Source of the DNA: Leeuwenhoekiella aestuarii
Lineage (GTDB): Bacteria > Bacteroidota > Bacteroidia > Flavobacteriales > Flavobacteriaceae
Reading direction: 5' to 3'
Length of the DNA stretch: 64,000 nt
Assembly: GCF_004104055.1 (NCBI RefSeq)
Contig: NZ_QOVJ01000012.1
Location: 1 to 64,000, forward strand
The notes under the pieces were generated by a model. It ran no database searches. It was not told where the DNA came from and was given only the letters and a program-made list of their open reading frames with translations. Below are positions 56,643 to 64,000 of the stretch, in pieces. Within the stretch, counting starts at the first letter, position 1; each line of letters begins with the position of its first letter. A program made the position numbers and the translations under genes.

Positions 56643-56705
56643 TCTTAAAGGAGATAAGACAAGTAATGCATAGAGCGGAAGTGGAGTCAACACTTCCGTT
56701 TTTTT
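56643..56705 (+). ncRNA. Predicted cis-antisense RNA in the fecR-susC gap (second locus)
   Basis: The plus strand has TTCATTTG (56629-56636), one mismatch from TAnnTTTG, and an intrinsic terminator ending at about 56705. The implied transcript of about 60 bases is antisense to the susC leader, at the same relative place and of the same size as in the first locus. The recurrence is the main support. Confidence 0.33.
56676..56705 (+). terminator. Plus-strand intrinsic terminator upstream of susC (second locus)
   Basis: CGGAAGTG and CACTTCCG pair around GAGTCAA and are followed by seven T on the plus strand. Both neighbouring genes are on the minus strand. Confidence 0.7.
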
Positions 56706-56735
56706 ATTTTTTATTTATTAATCCATTAGGTTATA

Positions 56736-57731
56736 TTATTTAAGGTTTATATAGATTACATCATTTATTTTATTGTATTCTAATTTATTAGTGAGACTTA
56801 GTATTTTTAAAATATCTTCAAGTGAGGTTCTAGCTTTTATACTTGTCGTAAATGTAGAGGTCTTACTATGAGGTGAATCTTTTATTACAATACTATCTTC
56901 AAATCTTCTTCTTAGCTCTTTGACAACCTCACTAATATTCTCCTGTCTAAAATATAAGTCACCACTCTTCCAAGAAGTAATTCCATTTAAATTATCAAGT
57001 GTATATTTTTTAAAAGAATTATCAGTCCTTATGCTCAATCCTTCATTAGGATTTAAAATCGAAAACTTCTTGTAGCCTTTAGTTTCAATATGACCAACTT
57101 CAACCTTCCCTTCTATAAGTGTTATATCAAGATTAGCTGAATTAGGATATGCTTTTATATTAAATGATGTTCCTAGTACACGGGTATAATTATCATCAAA
57201 ACAGACTATAAAAGGCTTTTTTTCATTCTTCACAACTTCAAAATGAGCCTCTCCGATTATTCGTACGGACCGTGTTTCAGAATCAAAAATTTCTGGATAA
57301 CTAATAGATGTATTGTAATTTAAAAAAACATCTGATCCATCAGGAAGCACAATTTCCTTTTGTTCACCAACTTCAGTAGAAACTGTTATCCAAGCAACAT
57401 CTTTTGTTAATTGTTGATTAAAATTGGAATGTTTTATATATTGATATCCTAAACCTGTGCTTATTAAAACTAAGAAAATTGCAGCAGACCAATACCACGC
57501 GTGACGACTAGACTGACGAAATTTACGAATGACTAGTTTTTTATAACGTGCATCTGCTTTCTTAGAGTCTGTACTGATAAACTCAGGGAGCTTTTCCCAT
57601 TCTTGTCTTAAATGATCTGAAAGTTCTTTATTATTGCTATTTAGCAAAAACCGCTCAATTAATTCTCGTTCTTCAGTAGTACCTAATCCTAAAAAATAAC
57701 GCTTTAGTACTTCTTTTTGCTTCTCTTTCAA
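56736..57731 (-). CDS. FecR-type anti-sigma factor (second locus)
   Basis: A 331-residue inner-membrane protein. Its cytosolic part is about 1-72, with a transmembrane helix at about 74-97 (HAWYWSAAIFLVLISTGLGYQ). The periplasmic FecR domain (about 115-215) has STEVGEQKEIVLPDGSDVFLN. The DUF4974-like end (about 255-330) has LYFRQENISEVVKELRRRF. It holds the sigma factor encoded 44 bases upstream and releases it when SusC engages ligand. It is collinear with sigma and susC, the usual order. Confidence 0.92.
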   Translation of the reverse strand: MKEKQKEVLKRYFLGLGTTEERELIERFLLNSNNKELSDHLRQEWEKLPEFISTDSKKADARYKKLVIRKFRQSSRHAWYWSAAIFLVLISTGLGYQYIKHSNFNQQLTKDVAWITVSTEVGEQKEIVLPDGSDVFLNYNTSISYPEIFDSETRSVRIIGEAHFEVVKNEKKPFIVCFDDNYTRVLGTSFNIKAYPNSANLDITLIEGKVEVGHIETKGYKKFSILNPNEGLSIRTDNSFKKYTLDNLNGITSWKSGDLYFRQENISEVVKELRRRFEDSIVIKDSPHSKTSTFTTSIKARTSLEDILKILSLTNKLEYNKINDVIYINLK

Positions 57732-57775
57732 CGTAATTCTGTTTATTATAAATACGTTGATAAACTAATGAAGGT

Positions 57776-58408
57776 CTATTCAAATGTAGAAAAAAATAAA
57801 AAAAAATGGAATATTGAGAAAAAAACAATATCTACTTCAGGGTGCATCTTGAGATATCCCTTTAATACTTTGAGTGATTTTACAATTTGCAAACGAACAG
57901 TGTTTTTTGAAATATTAAGGTCTTGGGCTATCTCTTCATAAGACAGTCCATCAATTCTACTTTTTTGAAAGATTATACGACATCTTTCAGGAAGCGTTTC
58001 TATTGCTTCATTTAAGATTTTTAAATAATCATCCCAGATTAAATCATCTTCTGGACAAATGTGTGATACTAAATGTACAATTGAATCCTCTGACAACAAT
58101 CGTACTTTTTTAGAACGTAAAAAATCTAAAACTGTATTTTTTGTGATCTTGAATAAAAGTTTGTCAAAAGGTTTTGAACTGTCTATTTTACTCCTGTAGT
58201 TCCAGATTTTCAAAAACGATTCTAATAAAATTTCTTCAGCAAGTATATCATCTCCAACAATTTTTATAATGTATAAATAAACCCGTGACTGAAATTTATA
58301 GAATAGCTCCTGATAAGCGAGTTCATCATCATTATTTTTTAAGAGGATCACCAAAGACTCAATGTCAAGGCTTTTATAATTTTTATTCATAGGGAAGGTT
58401 GAAGTCAA
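57776..58408 (-). CDS. ECF sigma factor of the second SusCD locus
   Basis: A 210-residue sigma-70 family factor. Region 2 (about 25-95) reads DELAYQELFYKFQSRVYLYIIKIVGDDILAEE in part. Region 4 (about 140-190) has ETLPERCRIIFQKSRIDGLSYEEIAQDLNISKNTV. The last roughly 15 residues are unusually hydrophobic (DIVFFSIFHFFLFFSTFE). The start may be at 58408 or at an internal Met (58390). It begins the collinear set sigma-FecR-SusC-SusD. It is the last gene before the right copy of the direct repeat. Confidence 0.9.
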   Translation of the reverse strand: MTSTFPMNKNYKSLDIESLVILLKNNDDELAYQELFYKFQSRVYLYIIKIVGDDILAEEILLESFLKIWNYRSKIDSSKPFDKLLFKITKNTVLDFLRSKKVRLLSEDSIVHLVSHICPEDDLIWDDYLKILNEAIETLPERCRIIFQKSRIDGLSYEEIAQDLNISKNTVRLQIVKSLKVLKGYLKMHPEVDIVFFSIFHFFLFFSTFE

Positions 58409-58874
58409 AACGCAAGGTTAATGATGCTTTTAATAACAAACATCAACATATTGTTAAGATAAATTTAAATCCGTGCTAGTAAAATAGTTACAAATACAAG
58501 CTTAGATCTCAGGCAGAGTTATCTATTTTTTAGTAGATAAAAACCCGGTACAATACCAGAAGAAGACATTCTTATTTAAGGAACAGAACCATTAAAGAAT
58601 TTGAAATAGATATGTATAATCAAAAACTAGCAGCATAGTCACTCAACTTAAAGTCCAGTTTTTTGTTGCAAGTCCAGGGTCAATTTTATTATTCACTAAT
58701 ATAAAAGCTTTCGTTTTGATTATTTTTCTTTTTATTGCTTCAGTTTAAGTAAGCAAACAGATAGTTTCAATAGCCCAGGTAATGATAATTAATAAAACAT
58801 ACTTATTGATCACCAATCACAGATTGGCGGGAACGTGGAAATAGTTTTAACTACACGTTTTTTACGTATTATTT
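58409..58874. other. Gap between the glycan locus and the mobilisation remnant
   Basis: It contains the right direct-repeat copy (58498-58673) and two hairpins near the relaxase end: CCAATC-aca-GATTGG (58813-58827) and AACGTG...CACGTT with inner TAGTT/AACTA (58832-58859) followed by T residues on the plus strand. No gene was seen. Confidence 0.5.
58498..58673 (+). repeat. Direct repeat, right copy, flanking the mannosidase locus
   Basis: AAGCTTAGATCTCA (58498-58511), then 95 unrelated bases, then a 67-base block (58607-58673). Relative to the left copy the block has one substitution (CACT for CACG) and an inserted GCA. Confidence 0.75.
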
Positions 58875-59432
58875 CTATGGTTTACATAATATATAAATTT
58901 CAGCACCAACTTCATAACAGCTTGAAACAAGAGATGATACAAACCATAATATTTGAATTACTTCATTGCGTTCAGCAAATTCCTCTGCATCTCTTAATTT
59001 TTGTAATCTATCTTCTAATTCCGCTTTTGAAATAAAGTTGATTACTAAAAAAACTTTCTTCTTTAAATTAGGATAAGTCTTCAAAATTTTAAAATAATCA
59101 ATTGCATTTGGAACAGTATCGCCTTTTCTTAATCTTGAAATGTCTGTTTGTATATTGTTAATATTATAATTATTAGTCCATAAATTATTTTTTAACGGCC
59201 ATTGATTATCTGACGGACTAAGGTTACCTAAATTTTTCTGAGCCTGACCTATAATATCTTGAAATGCTGATGCAGAAAATTTTGAGTGATTGTATTCCTG
59301 ATCCTGATTAAAGAAATACTCGGTATGTGCTAAAGCCTCTTCTGCATTTTCCTTTTCCAAATAGCTGACAAAGTCTGCAGAACTTTTAGGATAATGACCG
59401 CCTTGCTTTTGTGGGGATATGGTGATATACAT
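58875..59432 (-). CDS. Truncated, chimeric mobilisation relaxase (DUF5712 head)
   Basis: From the Met at 59432 the frame begins MYITISPQKQGGHYPKSSAD and FVSYLEKEN, the canonical start of DUF5712/BfmB-like relaxases of Bacteroidota, which are normally over 300 residues. After about 50 residues the resemblance stops. The remaining 135 or so (NNIQTDISRLRKGDTVPNAI ... VSSCYEVGAEIYILCKP) do not look like a relaxase, and I do not recognise them. The catalytic region is absent. The join is in frame. The upstream extension of the frame to 59519 overlaps the previous gene and is probably not used. Confidence 0.6.
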   Translation of the reverse strand: MYITISPQKQGGHYPKSSADFVSYLEKENAEEALAHTEYFFNQDQEYNHSKFSASAFQDIIGQAQKNLGNLSPSDNQWPLKNNLWTNNYNINNIQTDISRLRKGDTVPNAIDYFKILKTYPNLKKKVFLVINFISKAELEDRLQKLRDAEEFAERNEVIQILWFVSSLVSSCYEVGAEIYILCKP

Positions 59433-59481
59433 CGTATTATTCTTTTTAATTGGTTCTCTAGATTTGATTTTGTTCCAAAAG

Positions 59482-59823
59482 CTACTCCTGCTTCTTAGGA
59501 GCATATTTCTTTTCGACAAGAAGTGGCTTTTTTGGTTGCGGTTCTACTTCAAACAGGGATTGCAACATCGCTTGTGTAGGTTTGGTTTGGGTCTTTTCGA
59601 TGTCACGCATAATAGCGATGATCGCGTTGATTCGTTTCTTTAGATTAGCTTCTAAAGTTCTTCCTGTGGGCCCCAAACGTTCCTTGGGTGAAATCTCGTT
59701 GTACTGAAAAAAGTCAAGCATTTCCTCCAAGGCTTCCGTATGCGATTTGAAGTGAGATTGTGAAAATTCCTGAAAGCGTTTAGCAACCTTCTTTTTAAAT
59801 CTAATTCCCGTAAATGAGTCCAT
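59482..59823 (-). CDS. BfmA/BtgA-type mobilisation accessory protein
   Basis: A 113-residue basic protein (MDSFTGIRFKKKVAKRFQEF ... FKSHTEALEEMLDFFQYNEI). This matches the ribbon-helix-helix-like start of BfmA/BtgA mobilisation proteins, which bind the transfer origin and help the relaxase. The C-terminal part is Lys/Pro-rich (EPQPKKPLLVEKKYAPKKQE). It precedes the relaxase by 50 bases in the usual order. Two copies of TTTGTCGCAA (59834-59843 and 59876-59885) sit just upstream and could be its binding sites. Confidence 0.78.
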   Translation of the reverse strand: MDSFTGIRFKKKVAKRFQEFSQSHFKSHTEALEEMLDFFQYNEISPKERLGPTGRTLEANLKKRINAIIAIMRDIEKTQTKPTQAMLQSLFEVEPQPKKPLLVEKKYAPKKQE

Positions 59824-59833
59824 AATTCGCTGT

Positions 59834-59885
59834 TTTGTCGCAAATAACTCCCTGAAAATCGGTGCTGTAAGGCCGTTTGTCGCAA
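59834..59885. promoter_or_regulatory. Paired TTTGTCGCAA sites upstream of the BfmA gene
   Basis: The 10-base sequence TTTGTCGCAA occurs twice in the same orientation, 42 bases apart (start to start), four helical turns. They are candidates for autoregulatory or oriT-proximal binding sites. Confidence 0.4.
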
Positions 59886-59960
59886 TTGTCTGATTGAAAA
59901 GGATATTTATAAATCAACAAACAGCTGTTTTACAGTTTTTTAGCAATAAAAGGTATATCT

Positions 59961-60017
59961 ATAACCTCGCGTAGCGGGTTATCCTCTTGCTATTCCTTTT
60001 CGTTCGCCCCAGCGAAC
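59961..60017. other. Candidate transfer origin (oriT)
   Basis: Two hairpins occur in the 440-base gap upstream of the mobilisation genes: ATAACC-tCGC-gta-GCGg-GTTAT (59961-59982) and GTTCGC-CCCA-GCGAAC (60002-60017). Closely placed hairpins next to mobilisation genes are typical of oriT. The nic sequence cannot be identified by eye. Confidence 0.4.
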
Positions 60018-60223
60018 AAAATTTTCATACAATCTGGTCAATCCAATAGTAATCGGGACCAATTGCCATTTTCAGGGAAAATGATTTTCCGATATGTTTA
60101 TATTCGATGTATAGCGTTATCAGCGAAAGTCAAAAAAGGATAACACTACTATGATTTAGTTGCTGAAGTACAGCGCATTAAATATACGCTTTTTTGTTTT
60201 AAATAAAATCGTTCCTAAAAAAA

Positions 60224-60244
60224 GACCTCTGTAATCCAGAGGTC
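60224..60244 (-). terminator. Terminator of the RadC-like gene
   Basis: GACCTCTG and CAGAGGTC pair around TAATC. On the minus strand the stem is followed by a T-run, 23 bases after the stop at 60267. Confidence 0.75.
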
Positions 60245-60266
60245 CTAACTTTCAAAATTTAGCATT

Positions 60267-60716
60267 TTATAAAATTCCATCATCGGCAAAACTGAAATAC
60301 TCCCCTTTCGGGTTTAAGATCAAATGATCCAGAATCTTGATATCTAATAAATCAGCAGCCGCCTTAATTTTCCGAGTTAGATGTTTATCGGCTTCGCTGG
60401 GTCTCAAAGTTCCACTAGGATGATTATGCACTAAGATTAATGCTACAGATAAGGACTTTAAAGCAACTGCAAAAAGCAGACGCAAATCCACTAAAGTTCC
60501 GGTTATTCCTCCGTGGGATATTTGATAAATGCCTTTGACTTTATTGCTGTTATTGAGCAATAGTATTTTAAAGGATTCATAAACCGAAATGGTGTTTTGA
60601 TCCCAGTTTTCAAAAACCACGCTTGCGGCTAGTGAAGAAGAGCTAATTTTTGGCCACTGTTCCGCTTTTAGTTTGGGGCGGTAACTTAAGCTTATTTCGT
60701 TGATACGTGTTTCCAT
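60267..60716 (-). CDS. RadC-like JAB-domain protein
   Basis: A 149-residue protein of the RadC/MPN family. The JAMM zinc motif is intact (LILVHNHPSGTLRPSEADKHL, His-x-His and Asp). It lacks the N-terminal helix-hairpin-helix of chromosomal RadC, as usual for the short versions carried by conjugative elements of Bacteroidota. Biochemical role is unknown, and the name DNA-repair protein is historical. It follows the DUF6876-like gene by 12 bases and ends at a good terminator. Confidence 0.9.
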   Translation of the reverse strand: METRINEISLSYRPKLKAEQWPKISSSSLAASVVFENWDQNTISVYESFKILLLNNSNKVKGIYQISHGGITGTLVDLRLLFAVALKSLSVALILVHNHPSGTLRPSEADKHLTRKIKAAADLLDIKILDHLILNPKGEYFSFADDGIL

Positions 60717-60728
60717 AGTTTTTAGGGT

Positions 60729-61109
60729 TTAATATTCATTAGGGAGCATCAGCATACCATCTACAAAAAACAGTCGTAGTTCATCTAAAGGAAAATCGGT
60801 GTATTCGTATTCCTGTTCCATTAGAATAGTTCCATTACCATTAGCATAGGTAATCCTTGCCTCTTTATGAGTTCGTTCTTGTACGCTCTGTGGATTGCGC
60901 TTAAAAAGAATCAGAATAAAGCTGCTTTTGTTTTTAAGGCTTTTACACACTATCGCAGCATCCGTAATTAGCCAGTGACTTTGTGCGTGGTCTGCGAGGT
61001 ATTTTATGCCCTCGGTATATTTGACTCGTAGCATGGGAATTTGGTAGCAGGTTGCACTCCCACAAAACCCATGTAGCTGTTCGATTAATAGTTTACTTTG
61101 TGTATTCAT
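60729..61109 (-). CDS. DUF6876 family protein of mobile elements
   Basis: A 126-residue soluble protein (IEQLHGFCGSATCYQIPMLR ... KYLADHAQSHWLITDAA). This matches proteins named DUF6876 that accompany RadC and SSB genes in conjugative elements of Flavobacteriia. No catalytic motif is evident and the function is unknown. The flanking gap to the SSB gene is 71 bases. Assignment rests on sequence pattern and on gene order. Confidence 0.7.
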   Translation of the reverse strand: MNTQSKLLIEQLHGFCGSATCYQIPMLRVKYTEGIKYLADHAQSHWLITDAAIVCKSLKNKSSFILILFKRNPQSVQERTHKEARITYANGNGTILMEQEYEYTDFPLDELRLFFVDGMLMLPNEY

Positions 61110-61180
61110 TTTAGTAATGTTAAAATGATTAATGAGAGGGCGTTAATACTGGAACATCTACGCCCTCTTTTTTTAGTGAT

Positions 61181-61522
61181 TTACTCGGATTTACTACCCA
61201 GTAATACAATTTCTGAAGCTTCTACCTCAGTTACATTGCGTTTCAATCCTGCACTATCGATATAGCTTCTAGACTTCAATTTTCCGGTCAAAGCCAATTC
61301 TTTACCCTTTGGCACATAATTTTCAATAAGCTCGGCAGTTTTACCCCAGGCGACAACGGTGTGCCACTGGGTATCCTGTGTTTTTTCACCCTTGGTATTT
61401 TTGTAAAATTCATTGGTCGCCAGTGAAAAGCGCACCACTTTTTTTCCGCTTTCTAAGGTTGTTAATGTAGGCTCTTGCCCTACGTTTCCGATTAACTGTA
61501 CTTGATTTCTTAGTGTACTCAT
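61181..61522 (-). CDS. ssb: Single-stranded DNA-binding protein of a mobile element
   Basis: A 113-residue OB-fold protein from the Met at 61522 (MSTLRNQVQLIGNVGQEPTL). It has the family sequences KVVRFSLATNE, DTQWHTVVAWGKTAELIENYV and KGKELALTGKLKSRSY. It lacks the acidic C-terminal tip of housekeeping SSB, which mobile-element versions often lack. The frame remains open for 78 more codons to 61756, a very Lys-rich stretch that is not part of normal SSB. The downstream start is preferred. Confidence 0.88.
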   Translation of the reverse strand: MSTLRNQVQLIGNVGQEPTLTTLESGKKVVRFSLATNEFYKNTKGEKTQDTQWHTVVAWGKTAELIENYVPKGKELALTGKLKSRSYIDSAGLKRNVTEVEASEIVLLGSKSE

Positions 61523-61756
61523 AACTCTAAAATTTAAATGATTAAAAATGCTGCCTAAACCCTTTAGACATTTTGCTTTAATACTTTTAAAAAATGATTT
61601 ACTTATGTTATCCTGAGCGTTTTCCTTTTTTGTTTTATGTTTTTTTGATCCCGCTTCTTTTGTTATGTTTTGAACTGATTTCATAAGATTCATTTTTGAT
61701 TTACTTCCATTAGTGCCTATCGCTGTTACCTTTTTTTGTTGCTGATACATTTTCAA
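61523..61756 (-). other. Open, lysine-rich 5' extension in frame with ssb
   Basis: Seventy-eight codons (MYQQQKKVTAIGTNGSKSKM ... FNHLNFRV) run into the SSB start without a stop. The composition is highly basic. It may be a separate small gene fused by loss of its stop, a leader, or chance. I do not recognise it. Confidence 0.3.
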
Positions 61757-62026
61757 GAGTTTGAATTAGTAAGGACATATAAAAGCGCGGCACAAGCGGT
61801 TATGCTGTCCGGCTAACTTCAAACTATTGGTATTTTGCTTTCAAAAAAAGAGCAATACAGCGATGCTGCTTAAGGGAATTCAAAAAGCTGACGCGGGAAG
61901 TTTTAAAACTTGAGAAGGGGGATTAAACTTGATAATTCTCCAAGAAGGCATATCATTGCTATTTAACCTGATGATAATATTGATTAGCTATAATTTAAGT
62001 AACATCGCAACGGATAATTAATCACT

Positions 62027-63907
62027 ATGATAAAAGACATTTTTTTAAGATTTTCAGTTTTGATTCTCTTGCTATCTCTTGATGGAAGCGCTCAAACTAT
62101 AGATCCCAAAATTGCTTTTTTAGCAGATGTGCATTTACAAGATATATTCGGGGATCTAAGTGATTCCGATTTCGAAGGCTTGTCCCTAGCCAATTCTAAT
62201 GAAAATGTATTGATAAGAACGATGGAATCCCAATTACATTCCACGCGTATATTCAATGAGAATTACTTTGCCTTTATAGCTGCCCTAGAAGATATTGCCT
62301 CTAGAGGTATTCATCTAGTCGCTCTACCCGGAGACTATTCAGATGATGGGCAACCTCTACACCTCAGAGGTCTTCAAAAAATACTTGAAGCCTATTCAAA
62401 GAAGTATGATCTTCAGTTTTTCATTACAACTGGAAATCACGATCCTGCCTCCCCATTTATTAAAGAATCAGGGAAAAGAGATTTTTTGGGCAAATATGGA
62501 AAACCACAACCTATTTTTAGTAAATCAGGAATATATGAATCAGCACCATACGAAAACCCCGTTGTTATAAGTGCTGATTTAGCTAAAATGGGTTATTCGG
62601 GAATTATTAAATACTTAGGATCTTTTGGATTCAATCCAAACCCTAAGTATATCTATTGGGCTACTCCATTTTCAAATTATGATCCAGCAAAGTATGATTT
62701 TAAAAAAGCACAAGAAGCAGCTTCCTTATCCAAGAGAATGTTTAAAGTCACTCCTAATGAAAAAAGTTACGATTTAAGTTATGTGGTTGAGCCTATTAAA
62801 GGATTACTGTTAATGGCTATAGATGGGGATGTTTTTATTCCCAATAACAAAGGGGGATATCAAAGTGCATCCATCGGTTATAATAATGTCATTACACACA
62901 AAGCTCATTTGATAGATTGGGTTCGTCAAGTTGCTCAATACGCTGAAAAAAATCAAAAGACTTTAATTGCCTTTAGTCACTTTCCTATGATAGATTTTAA
63001 TGATGATGCTACTCAAGAGCTTTCAGAATTAATGGGAGAAGACAAATTCCAATTAGCACGTGTTCCTATAGAAAAGGTAGCAGATACCTTTGCAGATGCC
63101 GGCTTAAAAATACATGTTGCGGGGCATATGCATATTAATGATACAGGTAGGAGAACTACAAAAAAGGGTAATACCCTTATCAATATCCAATCTCCTTCTC
63201 TGGCAGCATATTTACCGGGATACAAAATTGTAACCCTCAAGAAAGATTATATTGAGGTTGAAACCATTGTGCTTGATGAGGTACTGAATTTTAATAAATT
63301 ATTTCCATTATATAGCATGGAATATTTAAACCTACAAGCTAATCATAAAACTGAATGGGACCCTGCTATATTGAAGGCTAGTAGCTATAATGAATTCACG
63401 GAATGGCATTTAAAAGAGCTGGTGCGACTTCGTTTTATACCTCAGGATTTTCCAAAAACACTAAGCCGAGAACTACCAAAATTATCTGGAACAACATTGC
63501 TTCTTTTGGCATTCAATAAGCCCAATAACCTTAGTAATTATATAGAAAAACTTCGGGCAGACCAATTCTTCTTTAAAGAGGAATTAGTAAGATTAAAAAC
63601 ACACTTCGAATTAAATAGTCATTCTTTAGAAATGCTGTCTAAAATTGATGGAATGGATTTGATTTTTGATTTTTATCGAATTCGTTCAGCCGACAAACTA
63701 GCGTTCTTAGCTATTGGAACTCAAAGATTACAACTTTATGATTTGCTAATTGATACTTGGCTAGATTCAGAATCTGTTCCAAGCTCGTCAGAATTAGAAA
63801 GAGAATTAATTCTATTCTTCAAAATCTTTAAAAAATTACAATCTGGTGAGCCGGCAATTCATTTTAAAATAGATTACACATCTGGTAAGCTAGATTCCCT
63901 CGATTGA
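62027..63907 (+). CDS. Secreted calcineurin-like metallophosphoesterase
   Basis: A 626-residue exported enzyme. The signal peptide (FLRFSVLILLLSLDGSAQ) is followed by a calcineurin-type domain (about 25-390) with the dinuclear-metal motifs FLADVHLQD, LPGDYSDDG, TTGNHDPAS, IAFSHFPM and VAGHMHIND. The set is complete. A helical C-terminal region (about 400-626, WDPAILKASSYNEFTEWHLK) is not recognised. It is divergent from the SSB gene, 270 bases away, and may be cargo of the same element. With the PhoD-like enzyme it gives this region two secreted phosphatases. Confidence 0.85.
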   Translation: MIKDIFLRFSVLILLLSLDGSAQTIDPKIAFLADVHLQDIFGDLSDSDFEGLSLANSNENVLIRTMESQLHSTRIFNENYFAFIAALEDIASRGIHLVALPGDYSDDGQPLHLRGLQKILEAYSKKYDLQFFITTGNHDPASPFIKESGKRDFLGKYGKPQPIFSKSGIYESAPYENPVVISADLAKMGYSGIIKYLGSFGFNPNPKYIYWATPFSNYDPAKYDFKKAQEAASLSKRMFKVTPNEKSYDLSYVVEPIKGLLLMAIDGDVFIPNNKGGYQSASIGYNNVITHKAHLIDWVRQVAQYAEKNQKTLIAFSHFPMIDFNDDATQELSELMGEDKFQLARVPIEKVADTFADAGLKIHVAGHMHINDTGRRTTKKGNTLINIQSPSLAAYLPGYKIVTLKKDYIEVETIVLDEVLNFNKLFPLYSMEYLNLQANHKTEWDPAILKASSYNEFTEWHLKELVRLRFIPQDFPKTLSRELPKLSGTTLLLLAFNKPNNLSNYIEKLRADQFFFKEELVRLKTHFELNSHSLEMLSKIDGMDLIFDFYRIRSADKLAFLAIGTQRLQLYDLLIDTWLDSESVPSSSELERELILFFKIFKKLQSGEPAIHFKIDYTSGKLDSLD

Positions 63908-64000
63908 GTACAAATAATTTAAAAGTAGATTATTAACTAAAAAATAATTTTACGGTTCTAATCTATGGAATAAATTGATCGCACGCTCTAAAAAAACACT

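Noticed and set aside
59652-59885. 77-codon minus-strand ORF overlapping the BfmA gene
   Set aside because: It is the shadow of the BfmA frame. The BfmA frame has clear family sequence and this one does not.
1-64000. CRISPR array, rRNA, intact tRNA, prophage genes
   Set aside because: No regularly spaced repeats, no cas genes, no rRNA or intact cloverleaf, and no phage structural genes were seen on either strand.

Overview
The window looks like accessory chromosome from a marine or soil Flavobacteriia (Bacteroidota). The evidence is SusC/SusD pairs, FecR/ECF sigma pairs, GLPGLI proteins, DUF4249, BfmA-type mobilisation proteins, an AT-rich composition, promoters resembling the Bacteroidota -7 box TAnnTTTG, and few Shine-Dalgarno sites. 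No rRNA, intact tRNA or CRISPR array was seen. Everything here was read by eye, with no database search.

Layout. (1) 1-5990 is a decayed zone. It holds an IS3-family element with a frameshifted orfB, an ECF42-type sigma factor with its YCII/DGPF partner and a SnoaL-like lipoprotein, and remnants of two IS110-type transposases. (2) 5992-12561 holds three GLPGLI proteins (the first frameshifted in a poly-A run), a TlpA-like thioredoxin lipoprotein or secreted protein, and a large outer-membrane beta-barrel protein. A secreted six-hairpin glycosidase follows at 12845-14857. (3) 14946-24443 holds small stress and regulatory modules: azoR/HxlR around an 11-bp inverted repeat, DinB plus a small protein facing a YafY/WYL regulator, and AraC plus a zinc-type oxidoreductase. 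Among them are broken genes: DUF4304, a nitrilase-type hydrolase, and a haloperoxidase/PAP2-like remnant.

(4) 24444-36923 is a SusCD locus with redox genes: a divergent sigma factor and FecR, then SusC, SusD, a TlpA protein, an alpha/beta hydrolase and DsbD. (5) 37201-40748 is a DUF4249/TonB receptor pair. (6) 41724-58408 is a second SusCD locus with sigma, FecR, SusC, SusD, GH38 alpha-mannosidase, GH3 beta-glucosidase, a di-haem peroxidase and a PhoD-like phosphatase with a C-terminal LamG-like region. (7) 58875-61756 is a mobilisation remnant: truncated relaxase, BfmA, oriT-like hairpins, RadC-like protein, DUF6876-like protein and SSB. A secreted metallophosphoesterase ends the window.

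The most interesting structural signals are four. First, a severed tRNA-Pro 3' end with an adjacent terminator at 41060-41131 suggests the left attachment site of an island running rightward through the mannosidase locus and the mobilisation genes. Second, imperfect direct repeats at 41505-41605 and 58498-58673 flank that locus. Third, both fecR-susC gaps carry an intrinsic terminator on the strand opposite susC, as expected for cis-antisense RNAs of the type known from Bacteroides glycan loci. Fourth, the relaxase head is joined in frame to an unrelated tail exactly where the mobilisation remnant meets the glycan locus.
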